Below are positions 35,686 through 49,600 of a DNA stretch of 64,000 nt, piece after piece; within the stretch, counting starts at the first letter, position 1, and every line of letters begins with the position of its first letter. Where the stretch lies: assembly GCA_022575985.1 (NCBI GenBank), contig JAKSXM010000014.1:9114001-9178000 (forward strand). The letters are read 5' to 3'. A program made the position numbers and the translations under genes. Source of the DNA: Anagrus nilaparvatae (lineage: Eukaryota > Arthropoda > Insecta > Hymenoptera > Mymaridae). The notes beneath the pieces were generated by a model, which saw only the letters and a program-made list of their open reading frames with translations, was not told where the DNA came from and did not search any database.

Positions 35686-38600
35686 TTAATCTCCTACACA
35701 CGTTTTAATTACCTTACACAAGTAATTTTTTTGTTCGATGCTCATTTTTATACATTGATTATTGAAATCTGTTGGGTAACATTTCTGTATCTCACTGTAG
35801 TTTACATCGAACGTATAAATGTAAGGAATATCTATATTTCCTACATTAATATTTTTATGTGTTATGATTGGGTAATATAGAATTTCTACATTCATTTCCG
35901 AAGTCAAGTGGTTACAGCAAATTTTAGATATTATGCCAAAGCATCCATTCTTTAATTCAATAATACTGTCGTCGTTTTTGAAAGAATGAGCATATTTCAA
36001 AGTTGTATATCTTGAGCCTTTGTATAAGATTTTATCATAGCATAAATAATTGTCACAGTTTTTAATGCACATCTTTTCAGCATTTGAAAATATTTCTTTT
36101 TTACCTGAACCTAATAAAACTATGCTTTTTATGTTAACAAAATTCTTTGCTTCGTTATTAAAATTGTCTAAGAAATCATAAAAATTATCTCCCAACGAAA
36201 AATTATTTGCGAACTCTGGTACAGATTTGTAAAATAAATATCGGTTACAAATTTGAATGGGCAGATTCGTTGGACTTGTTTTGAAATTTAAAATCATTCT
36301 ATTTAGAGTTTCAAAACAAAATTGATTTATGAATTGAAGTGGCCCTAAATCTAATACATAATCAGCTAAGTGTGATAATAAATGGAGATTAAATCTCATT
36401 TCATTCTTACCATATAAAGTTTCGAAATCTTTTACAAAATTTAATATTAAACTCTTTGCTTCTCTTACTTTTTCTGGTGCAACTGACTCGCTGAATAATA
36501 TGTGAGAAGCTTTTATTAAGTAGGCTAAATTATTCAAGTATTTATCTGGGAGAATACCTTTCAAACAAGGTAAGGCATAATAAAATAACACATTTCGCCA
36601 TTCGGACGCTGTATATAATTTATATTGACAAATAGACCTAGGAGTTCGAGTAATTTTTTTGGGTACTTTGATGGTAGCTAAGCGTTCGTCAATTGTATAT
36701 ATGTTTTTTGGGTTTCCTATGTAATACTCTTTACCAGATTTTTCCAGAAATAAGCTAAACATATGTTTAACAGTCCCCTCAAAGAGGGCATGAATTGGAT
36801 CAGGTATCATGCCAGTTTTTAAATTAAAATTTCTCAATAAAATTAAAGAGGAAGGTCCCAAGACGCCACAGATGTCCGTCACAGTTTTCTCTTGGCACGT
36901 TATCATCGCATCCCTTATCTCCTTATCTGTTCTATCCTCATACACTTTTTCACTTATAGTGTATTTAATTTTAGGTGGTAACCTCTTTTTTATTCCCAAC
37001 TGTTTATTTCGGATACGTACTGGAGCATTTAAATCGTCTCCTGGGTGATAACAGATTGTGCAACCAAAAAATCCATTATAATTCTTCATATTTAAGCTTG
37101 AACATCGTGCTGGGGAATCCATGCTACCTGCTAATGGAAAAATTCTACTTGTGATTAATTCTCCATGTCGCTTCCATTTAAATCCTTTTGTAGCTAAATC
37201 ATTCATTTGATCAATGAACGGCAATAAAAATTCGTTTAGTTCTGGTTTTATTAAGTCTGAATAAACACATAAAATTGTATACTTTGATCTAAGAGAAGGG
37301 GGTAGCTCGTTCACAATAAGGTACAGTGGCCACATACTTGCTTTCGTATGATCTCCTACTGCTACACCGTCAGTGCTGAATGTGTATGTAAAATTCCATT
37401 TATTATGAAGAATTTTTCCTGGTAACGATTTAGATTTGTAAACCTTGCCATCAAAAAGATCTTCTAAGGCATCCTTATCTATTTTATTTCTACTATATTT
37501 ATATTCTAGATAAGGCTGCACTGATGGATTTTCAAACAAAGTTTGGAGTTGAGATTTTATATCCAGAGTTACAAAGTACGAAATTTCATTGGATTTTTTA
37601 TACTCAATATTACAAACTTCACATGTATACGATTTTTTTTCTTTCAATTTTTTTACTTGTTCAATGTTTCTTCTGCACCTCTGGCAATAAATATTATATT
37701 TGATGATATTCTCATTTTTTGGAAAAAAATTTGTAAGCATGTATTTTGATACATTCAAAACATTTTTTTTTTGAACAAGCAATTTATTAACAGTATAAAA
37801 TCCACTATTGCTAACCAGTTTAGATTATGCCGAAATCCAATTAATATAATCATTAATAAGACTTCGCCTTTATTTACCCCAGAACATGGGCACAGCTTTT
37901 CATTGAGATATTCGTATGCCTTATTTTTTTTTTCATGTGCCTTAACCTAAGAAGTGATAACTTAATTTTTGAAAACAGTATTATGAAAGCGAGGAGTTGT
38001 AAGCTTCAAATTATTTACTACTGGTAAGAAAGAGGAAATAATTCCAACTGACGGCTTAGTATAATTCGAATTTTACGCAACATTACATTACAATTTTCTA
38101 ATTTTCTAATTTTCTAAGTAATTATCACCTTATTAGCTATTAAGATTCTAAACAAAACTATTCTGACTCCCAAAACGCGTATTTCACTAGTCAATTTAAA
38201 TTTAGCAACTCCTCGTATAAGATATGTAAGAAAATAAATACATACAAATTCATATGCCTCGTTTTCAATGTCTTCCTTGTAACAGTAATCATCAGTATCT
38301 GATTCTTTACTTGAACTGCTACTAGTAGCATTGCTATCGATATTGAACTTCTCAAAATTATACATAGTTTCTATTATTCCCCTGTCATCACCAATTGTGT
38401 TGTCATCAGAAAAAAAATGCTGCAGCGTCTTAATGAAACTGGTAGCTTCCGAAGTCTGGAGAGCATTAAAAAAATAAATAAATGTATAATAAATCTTTCA
38501 TAAGATAAAAATTTTATTACAGAATTTAAAAAATTATATGTATTTTAAGCATAATTAAATACAAACTTTAATAACTGTTTGCTTACTTTGTCATACCATT

Positions 38601-39631
38601 AAGAAATACCTTCAATAAACGTACAATTTATAAAAAAAAAAATTTTTTACATTCAACAATTTATACCCCGGATTTTATAAATGAGAAACTAACAAAAAGC
38701 AAACAATTGTAAATATACCCTTTGAAATTAAACAACTTACTTGTTCATTTGTAGTAACTGGAGTTGATGCCCAAATATTATTTTTTAATTGTAATGAAAA
38801 TCCTTCATAATCTGTCGAATTTGAGCATGAAGTTGGTATGGCATCCTAATCAAATATTATTTACAAGAAAGATCATTATTAAGAATAAAATTATATATAT
38901 GGGTTTTATTTATATGGGGCTTTTCACAGGAACAAAATACATAGGGTACACCCCCCCTTTATATCCAAAATGAAATCTCTTAAAGAGATCTCTTTTAAAG
39001 AAATTGTGTTTAAGATTGTATTAAGATCTAAATTTACTAGATTTAGTAACTTTTAGATAATACAATAATGATAGAAATTTTATTATCCAAATAATAAATT
39101 TTCTATACGGTATTTAATGATACTGCAGGATCTATTTTACATAAATTAAAACTATATTAAAATACATTTTAATTCAAAAAAACAATCATAATTTTCCTTG
39201 TAAATTTGACTATTATTGTCACTGACAGCTCCCTGAGCTCCCACGTTAATAAAGTAATAATAAAAAAATATATAGTTCCCGTGAAAAGCACAATATTAAA
39301 ATACACAATATTAACTTGTACCTGTACATCTTCGTGTGCATGACATTCTTTTTTTTCATTACTGAAGCAAGTTTCTACTTCGGTATCAGAATTGTACGTT
39401 CCAAATGTTATAATTTGATCGTCCTAATAAACATTTACAGTGAAATTGAAAAACTGTTTTTTTAGTATCTTGTGTTAAAAAATCATGCTTACTTACTTTC
39501 ATACGTTTTCTTTTTTTTAAGTCTCTGGTTGTCCTTTCTGGCCTGCTTTCATTTGACCTTATATCAAGCCAGCGATTATACCCTCCAACAAGGTTTCGTC
39601 CTTTTTTAAAACGACAGTTATCGGATGCCAT
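35686..39631 (-). CDS. CACTA (TNP2-like) transposase, five exons
   Basis: Five minus-strand exons, all phase 0 with GT..AG borders: 39631-39497 (ATG, MASDNCRFKKGRNLVGGYNR...), 39423-39322, 38845-38741, 38455-38246 (acidic, Ser-rich) and 37946-35686. The last exon begins VKAHEKKNKAYEYLNEKLCP and carries the TNP2-type transposase: CRRC..C..C zinc ribbon near the start, FSTDGVAVGDHTKASMWPLY, NYNGFFGCTICYHPGDD, MIPDPIHALFEGTVKH and HLLSHLADYVLDLGPL, motifs seen in CACTA/EnSpm transposases that cut and join the element ends. An A10 run at about 37763-37772 puts INCLF and NVLNVSKYML in different frames; 8 or 11 As would be open throughout. Either this copy is inactivated or the run is mis-sized. 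Predicted length is about 937 aa if repaired. It reads toward the left terminus. Confidence 0.9.
38916..39291. mobile_element. MITE in the transposase gene intron
   Basis: The left end GGGGCTTTTCACAGGAAC matches the right end read on the minus strand, GTGCTTTTCACGGGAAC. It lies between transposase exons 2 and 3, so it need not disrupt splicing. Same family as 35181-35517. Confidence 0.6.
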
Positions 39632-40548
39632 ATTGTGTTACACAAACTAGTTTCAATCTGAAAATGATAGAAATAATATTTAGGGTACATGAACTAGTGA
39701 ATGAAAAAAATGAGTGTAAATAAACAAGTATTGGTTTTCTTGAAAAAAATTAATGAGTTTAATTAGGTGGTATCATTAAATACTTTTTTTTTTAAGATTA
39801 AAAAATATTTCTTACCTTTGTTTAAGTTGAAGCTAACTCAGATTTTCCGTATTTTTAATTTTTATGTTTGAGTACTTTCAGTTTGACCAGGATTGAGAGA
39901 GGTTTGAGAGAGAGAGAGAGGGAGACAAGGAGACCTAACACTAACTTAGGGTGAATGTAGATGGAAGAGCAAAAAAATCTTGAAAGTTACCGCGCGAAAA
40001 TTTGAATTCAAAATTCAAATATCGATTAATTTTAATTTTTTATAAATAAGATTAATAAATTAATTAAATAATTAAGTTGATTAAAAAATTAAGTGCAGTT
40101 AGTCATGTATAAACAAATAAGAATTTAACTATAAATAATTTTAGATAAAAGTAAGTATAAATTTGTATTTTTTTTATATTATATTTTAATTATTTATAAT
40201 ATGAAAATAAATTTAAATTGTAAATTGATTAAATCAAAAAATTTATATGATTATAAAGTTATATAAAATAATATGATGAAATAATTTTTTTATGCTTGTT
40301 CACATTTTTTAGTAAACGGACTTAATACAAGCCTCTTGGATAATTCAAGGTTTATCAAAGCATTAGTGGATAAAGTTGTACAAAATGATGAAAACAATTA
40401 AGAATATAACTTTATATAACATAGCTCAGGTAAAGCTAGTTTTAATTCGCTAAATCTAGGTGTATCCAGTGATCGGACTCTACTCTTTTGTTTATTTATT
40501 TTGACCAAATAAATTTTACAAAAACATATATGTAAAATATATTTATAC
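39632..40548. other. Upstream region of the transposase gene
   Basis: Likely 5' UTR and promoter of the minus-strand transposase gene. A GA-rich tract (GAGAGAGAGAGAG) lies near 39903-39922. The short plus-strand frame ending about 40400 shows no motif. Nothing else was identified. Confidence 0.35.
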
Positions 40549-42004
40549 CTGTTTTATTCATCATTGAAATACTTGTTGTTCCAAGTCTAAGTAAACTATC
40601 CTTTTCACCTGATGTATTGTCAAAAGCTTCGGGTGGCCAATTCAAAGTTGGTATTGGTTCCTCAATTGGAGCTGAATTTGTATCAACAGTATTTGTTATC
40701 AATTCTTGTTCAATGCCTAAAATTGAAAATAAAAATATAATTGTTTTTATGAATAAATTCAAAATATAAATCTTACCTTGTTTATTTTCTTTATTTGAAG
40801 TTGGTGCACACATATTAATACGAACATGAAGAATATTTCGATTTCCATCACATCTTTCATTTAAGATGGATTGTATTTGAAAACTATTACCTTCTGAAAA
40901 ACAATTATATGCATTAAAATTTTCTATACAATATTATAAATCAAACGAAGAAAATATATTTAAAAAATTTACTCACTCATATCTTGCTCTAAATTTGAAA
41001 AAATTTGTTTAACTCCCTCAAAGTCACACCTTAAAATTCTAGGTAATAGTAATAAATTTTCAAAAACAAGTGCAATGACAGCAACTTCATTTTTAAGATT
41101 CATTGCTGGAATACTTGGAATGGGAATTGTTGAAGCACCAATACAACCCAGTGGGGCTAAATCTAACCAATTAGGATCTCTTATTGTGTAAGCACAATTT
41201 TTTGCAATCGGGTATATGGTATTATTGCCATCTCGTAAAATCATTGAACATTCCGTATTCTATAAATAAATTTTTTATAAATCAAATGTATTTTTTTAGT
41301 AAAATATAAAAATTTAATGATTTTTTACCTCTCCAGTACTGGTGAGACTTACATTTTGAGGGTTCAAGCCCAAAAATGACGTTATATCAGATGGAATAAA
41401 ACAGCCTTGTATATATTTACGAGTGCTAAGATTGTAGATAACGCAACTTAATTTGTTTCCATTTTTTAATATTGCATGGATGACTTGTCCATCAGTAGCT
41501 ATAGTCAAAATATTTTCATTTGATCCTTCTGAAATATTGATTCTTCTTAAAAGAAAATGTTATTACATAATAAAAAGATATTCAAAACTACAGATAATTT
41601 ACCACAAGCTCATCTTTTCTAAGTAATCTATAATCAGCAAGAAGTTTGCTAGGTCCTTCTACATTACTATCTTTATTATCTGCATTACTGTAATCCTTGT
41701 CTTTTTCTTTGTCTGAGTCTTTTGAAAATAATTTAATTGCAACATAAGAACCATCAACTTTTATAACTTTTCCAATTGGGAGAGTCTTAACATTTTAAAT
41801 CGACAAATAGCATCAAGATTCCAAACAGCTGATAAAAGTTGTCCAACTTTTGGTACACCATTTGCAATTGTAAACCCTATAGCTCCTGCTTGATATATTG
41901 GAATATTTTTCATACAACCGTGGCTACCATATGCTATTTCTGTTGCTGTAGATGGTCTATGCTTTCTAGATTTAGCTTTATGTTGTTCCCATTACTTTAT
42001 TTTT
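40549..42004 (-). pseudogene. Captured six-exon block of a UBR5/hyd E3 ubiquitin ligase gene
   Basis: Minus-strand exons in UBR5 order. About 42004-41800: IPIYQAGAIGFTIANGVPKV, LLSAVWNLDAICRFKM. About 41796-41603: LPIGKVIKVDGSYVAIKLFS and LLADYRLLRKDEL. 41545-41329: DGQVIHAILKNGNKL and SFLGLNPQNVSL. 41259-40977: MILRDGNNTIYPIAKNCAYT, IRDPNWLDLAPLG, RILRCDFEGVKQIFSNLEQ. 40893-40777: RCDGNRNILHVRINMCAPTS, NKEN. 40716-40549: EKDSLLRLGTTS. These match the region N-terminal to the UBR box of UBR5; the UBA, UBR-box and HECT domains are absent. The last four exons keep splice sites in phase, but the first two are joined by a frameshift that also skips a linker present in UBR5, and the second-to-third junction is out of phase. 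Introns prove capture at DNA level. It cannot be a working ligase. Confidence 0.85.
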
Positions 42005-42376
42005 TTTATAATTTTACTATAATACAACCTTTTTTTTTAATTCAACACAAACACAAAAAATAGAACAATTTAGGGTACTTTAATTGCTGTGTGATTTCTT
42101 ATAATTAAAATAAGTTGAACCCGCATTAGGAGGAGCCTAAAAGTAATTAAACAACAAGTATAATAATAAAATATACTTTGATAATATTGAGTATATCCTG
42201 CATACCAATTTCTGTACTCAATAGAATAATTTAATTTTTGTTGAGCTAACGACATTTTATTTTATAGGTTATAATAACACTTGGACTAAAAAATAACACG
42301 ACAGAGAAGCAGACGAAAGCAACAACAACAAGGCAAAGCATCCGGCGCAGAAAGTTAAAAATATTTTCTACCTAAA

Positions 42377-42829
42377 GGCATCCTGCATCAAGGTAGAAGG
42401 GATACTAACTTTCGATCGAAGCGCTTATAGTGACGAAATATTCCAAATCGGTTGGGATTTTCTGATGTATATGATACACGCATAAATATATAAATATTAA
42501 TTTATTTAAAAAAATTAATTTTTTAGATGAAAGAAACTTCTTAAAAACCTTTCTATGGTATAATTTTCAAAAAATCAGGCAAAAATAGTTATGCTATTCA
42601 TTGTTTTATTCCCCGCAATTAAATAATAAAACGGTTTAAAGAAACAAGTACACGGTGATTCAAAAACACAAGAAAATTATGACGGTCACGCTTTTATATT
42701 AATATTAATATGACAAGTCCAGTAACCTTCAAAACTTATTTGTGTTTTTATCCCAACTAAAATTGCGGGGCAAAGAGGGTAACAAAAATATCACGTGGTT
42801 ACGAATGTATACGCCTCATGCAGGATGCC
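42377..42829. mobile_element. MITE in the divergent intergenic region
   Basis: GGCATCCTGCATCAAGG at the left and CCTCATGCAGGATGCC at the right are inverted ends, with TAA-like flanks (TAAA/TAAC). It lies between the minus-strand and plus-strand gene sets, where a shared promoter would be expected. Confidence 0.6.
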
Positions 42830-43668
42830 TAACCCAAACTTACAAAACTTAATGCGCATGTGAAGCCGCATCACAGTAGGATCTCAAAGGAGGATCTCCG
42901 CGGTAAAATTTTTACTGTCTTGCTAACGCTTCGTTGTCTTAATGTCTTGCTTCTTCATGGGCTTACTAAACGGTCGATGTTAATTTTTTTGTCAAGAAAA
43001 TACAAAAAAGGAAATTAGGGATGTATTCGTGAATGTTTTTCCACTGAAAACATCACTTGAAGGTAATTAATTTATTTTATTTTAAATTTTAATAATATAT
43101 ATTTTAATTATATAATTCTGCATACTTCATGTATACGTTTTACGTGAGATTACATTTATTGATATAAAATATTTATTATATTTATTATTATTATGTTCAT
43201 CCATTATAGCTTAAATAATGTCTGAATAATTTTATGTTTTTTTCAGATTATTTTGAAGTAACGTTTTCATAAGTTTTGCAGTTTTCATAAACTAGTGAAA
43301 TACGTGGGTGCACACACGTATTTCTTAGTTTGTTTATCTTTAACCAAGGACATAGTGACTTTTAATTTCCATGTATAAAAGTTTGTAAGTAATATACAAT
43401 ATTATTAAATTAGTATATTTCTTTTCAAATGACATTAATTTGACATTATTGTACAATCTATTTACTTAAACTTTATAATAGCAATGGATTTTTGTAGAAT
43501 TATGTTTACAAAATATCATAAATAAGTTTCTAGTTTATCATAAATAAGTCTCTAATAAATCTGATATTCCAAAGCACAATAAGAATAAAATTTTTAATTT
43601 TGAATAATCAATTAAATGAAATTACAGCCTTGCACTATATTTATTAATAAATCTCTATGTGTTTCCAG
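42830..43668 (+). other. 5' flank of the BEN/USP gene
   Basis: No coding seen. An acceptor GTTTCCAG ends at 43668, twelve bases before the start ATG, so at least one untranslated 5' exon should lie in this stretch; I could not place it. Confidence 0.4.
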
Positions 43669-43680
43669 AAAGTATTAACA

Positions 43681-46600
43681 ATGACTTCAGTGGAAAAAGT
43701 CTACATTTACTTAAGAAACACTAAAAGTTTTACAATTGTTGATGCCAATATTATTGAAAACTTTGAATATGAGAAGAAAGGTTTACAAAGCACAGACTTC
43801 AAGAAACGTACATTTGTTTGTCACTTAAATAACCGATTTGAAGTTTGCCAAATCATAGCTGTGGAAGGTAAAAACGTAATTCTTTTATAAACTAAAAAAC
43901 ATTTCAACTGAAAAAATTATTTATAATGCTTTAAAATGCTTATTACAGATACAACAGAAGCTGTTGAGGAACTTATATCCAACAAAAGAAGTTCGGCTCC
44001 TGTTGTGTTAAATATATCTGACAAATCCGTTACCGCCATAAGAAATAAGAATGGAAAAAGAATATCTTTTAACAGAAAACTGGAAATGAAGGTAAATTGC
44101 TTGATAATTTTAAAAATTCTTATATTATGGGCCAAAATGACTTACAATGACCACGAAATATTCGTTATATTAGACAGTGGCTACTCAAATATTTGTATGA
44201 CAATGTCACAAAAGCTGATTTCGTAGTCACATAACATGTTATGAAATTTAGTGCATCGTCTACTTTACGTGAATATGATTAACCTCCAATTTTTTAAAAT
44301 TAGCATGCATAAATAAATTATTAATTATCTTTAATTTTATTTGGAGCTCCTTTAGAGCTAAATCAGACAAAGAAATTTGAGCTCCAATGGAGGATACGCC
44401 TTCTCTGGGTAAATTTTTGATTGCTTAAATCAAAAATAATATAATATATATGATTTTATAATTGATTTTTATCTGCAAAATCTATTAAATTTGCTAAATT
44501 AATAATCATTACGGTTAATTACTTAAAATTTTTCAATATATACAAAATATTGTCGCCAATCAGAAATGAAAGAACACCATAAAATATTTTAAAGCAAATT
44601 AAAAAAAGTGTATGTTTGTTTCAAAAATCTCCAGCTACAAGACGTGGATGAAGAGAACAAAGAAAATGAAAATATTTCTGGTGCTGGATTTAACAACTTG
44701 GGAAACACTTGCTACGTCAATGCTGTAATCCAAAGTCTACTAAACCTAAGGAATGTGAATGAATGGCTTATAAAATATTCTAGTAATCATAAGAGTGTAA
44801 ATAGAAAATGCAATGGTTTTATTTGTGAACTGGCACATTTATTGAAAATAAAAAATTCAAGAATGAAACCAATTGACATTAGTAATGTAGTAAGGTATTC
44901 TCAATTAATTAATCCAAAAATTGAAGTAGGAAGAATGGAAGATGCGTATGAATATTTCAACTTGTTATTGCAGTATGTAGATAAAACGTATAGATTGCAG
45001 CAGGATTTATCTGAGTTTGAGGACTCTCCTGTTGATCAGTTGTTTTTCGGCGTTGCAAGTTCAAGTGTGCATTGTGAAATGCATGGTGATTTACCAACTA
45101 CAAAGAACGCTTTGCAAGCTTTACTGCTTAGTGTTGATAAAGAAAATAATTTAGAATCAATGATAAAACAATATTTACAAAAACAGAACGTTTCTTATAA
45201 ATGCCCAGAGTGTACGTTTAATGTAGATTGCCAAAAGCAAATAAAAATTGTACAGCCTCCATGTAACTTAATCATTGCTATAAACAGATTTGGAGTCGAT
45301 GAGCTGAATAATCCTTTCAAAGTAAAGAAACATATTACTTTCAAGGAAAAAATCTATATTGCCACAACAAAAGATAATGAAAAATTAAGGTACGAGTTAT
45401 CATCGATAATATGCCATGAAGGAGAAAGTCTGCACTCTGGGCACTATTATACAATATTAAAAAAAGAAAATTATTTCGTTAAATACAATGACGAAGAAGT
45501 TACAATCATTTCAACAGAAGCAGCATTTGAAGTCGAAGCATACATATTAGTGTATACATCTCAAGTTTTTGAAAGCAACATGGAAGCGCTGCAGCTGAAA
45601 AACATCTGCTGTAATACCAAAAACATTGTGAGTATGGAATATATAGGTTATAAAAGTAGCTTTCTAGTTGTTGCTTGACTCAAAATTATGAAAGCAGTAC
45701 AAAATGTGGCCTTTCTTTCATACAATGTTGGACAATATTTTGAAATGAAGTATTGTAGTATCTGTATTATATATATATATATATAGGTATATGTGTGTGT
45801 GTGTGTGTTTATACAAACATATATATATGTATATTATACATATATAGTAAAAAAGCAATAACATTAAAAAAGCACCAATAAGTACGCACTCGTCATATAT
45901 TTTTTTGATGAATTAGGGCATAATTCCTACATGGATGAAACTGCGTTGCAATTTTATGCATGAATCTGAAAATTTTTCAATAATGCGAAATGTATTTCCT
46001 GAGAAAATTAAGTTTTTCTAAAATTACTGCACCCGAATAAAGATGCGCACGCATAGCCATCCGGTTATACTATTGGCAATCAAAAAAGAAAAATCTGGCG
46101 GGAATTATAAATTGTTGTAAAAAATTGCTAGTGACAAATCCTACGATGAAATTACCGACATTAATACAGCTGTGTATTTATTAATATATGATAATTTATG
46201 GTAATTTAGCTCTTATAAATATTTTAAAAATCGGTAGATGTCACATTATTAAAATTCATTTTCTTGAAGCGCGAATTTTAAAAACAATTAATTCAAACTT
46301 TAATTTATTGCAAAAAAATAAAAAAATATATTTTTCTAATAACTGTTTGATATAATTAATTGAATTTTTTTTTAATTTTTGATAGCTAAAATGTTAGGAG
46401 AATTATTTTTACAAATTTAAATTTTAACTATAATATATTTGCAGCCTATTATATCTTCGAATATTTAAACATAAATTTTTAATAATGTATTTTCCGAGAA
46501 AATGCAGTTTTTCCAAGTCTTTTGCAGCAATAGAAGTAAATATAAATAGAGCAATAAGCGTACAAGTGAAATTGGTAACTACTGCACCTAACACTTTGCT

Positions 46601-49600
46601 AATCACCATAAAATTTCATGATTTTATCATTCATACAAAAAAATTCATTTCTTAATTATAAATAAGTTTTGCTTAAAAATTCAAGCATTTGTGCTTGAAT
46701 ATTCATTTTATTTTTACCTTGTAAATAACAACATTCAGAATTTTTTTCCGTTACTTTGAAATTCTAAATAATGTTTTTCATTGTTAATAGATATGTCTTT
46801 TATATATGCAACGCATAATGAACCTTGTTTGAAATGGGGTTTTTATTATCTTGCACTCTTTGCCGGGTTGAGCTAATCACTTATTAAATGTTAAACAGAG
46901 AGAATTGAATATTTGAGAAAGTACATTTTTAAGAAATTATACTTTTTCTTCAAAAGATCGAAAAAATAATTTTATTTTTTTTTTTATTTTAAAGCTCCAA
47001 TATTGTCTAAAGTTGGCGCATTTTTACGGATATTTTATTTTTTAGTTGAGTTTAAATCAACCTTGCTGGACAAGGGAAAATTCAAAAAACTTTGAAAAAA
47101 ACAAATGTTACTATTGTATTTGGAAGTTCAAAAAAAATAGTTTTATACTGACTTTAGTCCAGAAAATTTTCGAATAAATTTAGCTTCCTATAATTAGCTA
47201 AAAAATAAAGAGATATTATTCTTTTGTTTAAAATGACGCACGTATTACTTAAAAACTGTATTATTAATTTGGGGGTAAAAAACTGGAATTTACTACCCAT
47301 TTCCATCCGAAATCTCCCTTCCTTAAGTCGTTTTAAAGCAGCTCTCTTTAAGCATTTTCTTACCAAAGAATCGAGATTGGATACCCCATAGTCTGTTGTT
47401 GATGAATATATAGTTTATTTACTTATTTATTTATTTACTCATTTATTATAGGTGCAATAAATTTTAGTATACTAGTTCTGTGATGCTTCCACCGGAATTA
47501 TGCATTCTATTTATTTAGTTTAATTTTTAAATTAATTATATTATACGCAAATTGACTATATATTAAATTATTATTATTTATTTTATGTACATTGTACATG
47601 TATATATATATTTTTTTTGTATTTGCATTATCTTATCTTAATTTTTGGGCTTTTTTGGACAATTGATTTAAAAAATTCACTTAAATTTTCTTACTATAAA
47701 TTTGAGTAAATTGAGCCAAGGCAAACTTGACTATTGGCTAAAAATTCATATTAGGTACTAGAAACTAAATCTGGATTGTTTTAAAGAGAACAAATTTTAA
47801 TGTTATCTGGTTATTAATAATAGGTACATCATTAACTTGTATCCAGAAAAGTAAAGAACGTACGACCAAAGCCCAAATTATACAATCTGAAGCGAAGCCT
47901 CATATATACACGTTTATATGGACACGGGTCGTATACGATTTTTCTTTGGCAGTGGCGAGAAAAACATATTTTTCCGACCATTTAGCGAAAATTAGTGCTT
48001 ATTTTATTTCGCAGTTTGAGCACGCTGACAAGAATAATTAAGTTTTCTTATACTATAAAATCGTGCTTTATTTATTAAATGCGAAATATTAAGAACTGCA
48101 GCGATTTGCGGCATTTTTTTATGGAGAAGGGTCGTATAAGATTTTTCAGCTGACGAAAAAATTTATTCCCGATCATTTTTTATTTTTTTACCTATTTTTG
48201 AGGATAATCTGGTATTTTTTAATAAAATTTTGGCCTAATGAAATCTGCTGGACTTGTTCATGTATATTCCTTATAAAATCTATACATAATCTCGTTCTCG
48301 TATTTACAAAACAATTTTCTGACCCTTTTTACAGCAACAATTTTTTTAAAATATATTTGGGGTCTAGGTATGTATATCTATTAAAAAAAAAATTTATTTT
48401 AAGCTATTAATAGAAATTAAGTATAAAATTTTGAGAATTTTTTTTAGTGTTTATGTTAAAATTTTTTATTGTTGTATATACGCTACGGTTAAAGTATAAA
48501 TTTAAATATATATATTCATATAGTTTTTGGCGAAGCCTTTGGCTGAATCATGATTAATATGTAACTATAATTAAATCATTGGCTTAAATAATAAAGTTTT
48601 TCAATGGCTTTTTCTTTTGCTTTCATTATAATTAGAAAAAACGCCACAAAAATTAAAGCAAAAAGAATCAACTGAATAAGTTTTTTCAACCATGACATAT
48701 GTCCTAAATTATATTATATTACTGTTTAATACCAGATGTTAAAATTTCACACGAGAATTTTTTTTGTGATGTCCCCATAAAATTTCAATTTATTATATAC
48801 ATGGCTAATTCCGCTTTTAATTAAATATTTTTACAAGGAAAAGAACTGAAACAATTATTTAATTTGGACCTTTTTCCAGAAGATACAAATTTTCATGTTT
48901 GAACAAATTTCTTTTTCACAGTTTAGTTCAGAAACAACTCATTTCCCGATGATAATAGAAACTAATAGTAAAAATAAAAATTTTTTTTGTAATTAAGTAT
49001 TTGCCACAAATTTGTCCACAATTAATTTAAAAAAAAAATTTTTTTTAATTTTTACTATTAACTTTTATTGTCATAGGAAGATAAGTTGTTTCTAAACTAA
49101 ATTGTAAAAAAGAAATTTGTTCAAACATGAAAATTTGTATCTTCGATTTATTCACATTAACTTTATATTTTATATTTTATTTATAATCGGCTCAATGCAA
49201 ACTTTTATCATCTTCACATATCTTATTTAATATCAAAACTTCTTCCAAAAGTTAACCGAAATACAGAAGTACGTTGCAACCTGCATTGTTTGATGTTTTT
49301 TTATTAACTAATTTAGCTTTTTTGAAAAAATTGGAATACTTTAGGTACTTGAAATTTAACTTTCAGTAAGTGTTATAAATGTTTTTGTTAAAACATTTTA
49401 AATAGTAAAATTATAATTTTGTTATTAAAATTTATATATATACTCTTACTTTACAATTAATTTATAAATCAATCGTATAATCAAAACCTGCTTAAACCCT
49501 AATTTAATTTGTCTATGTAAAAAAGGTACGTAGCTGGATAGCCTTAAAGAAGGCTCGAAGCTTAAATAACAACGGTTCCTCAAACAAGGAGATTAATACT

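Noticed and set aside
36809..37048. Plus-strand frame within the transposase exon
   Set aside because: It is the complement of conserved transposase coding sequence.
40300..40400. Plus-strand peptide (LNTSLLDNSRFIKALVDKVV) ending at a TAA
   Set aside because: Too short, no splice support and no recognisable domain.
42078..42255. Short minus-strand frame starting MSLAQQKLNYSIEYRNWYAG with a possible second exon (APPNAGSTYF)
   Set aside because: The splice phase does not fit and no family was recognised; it could be a scrap of another captured gene but cannot be supported.
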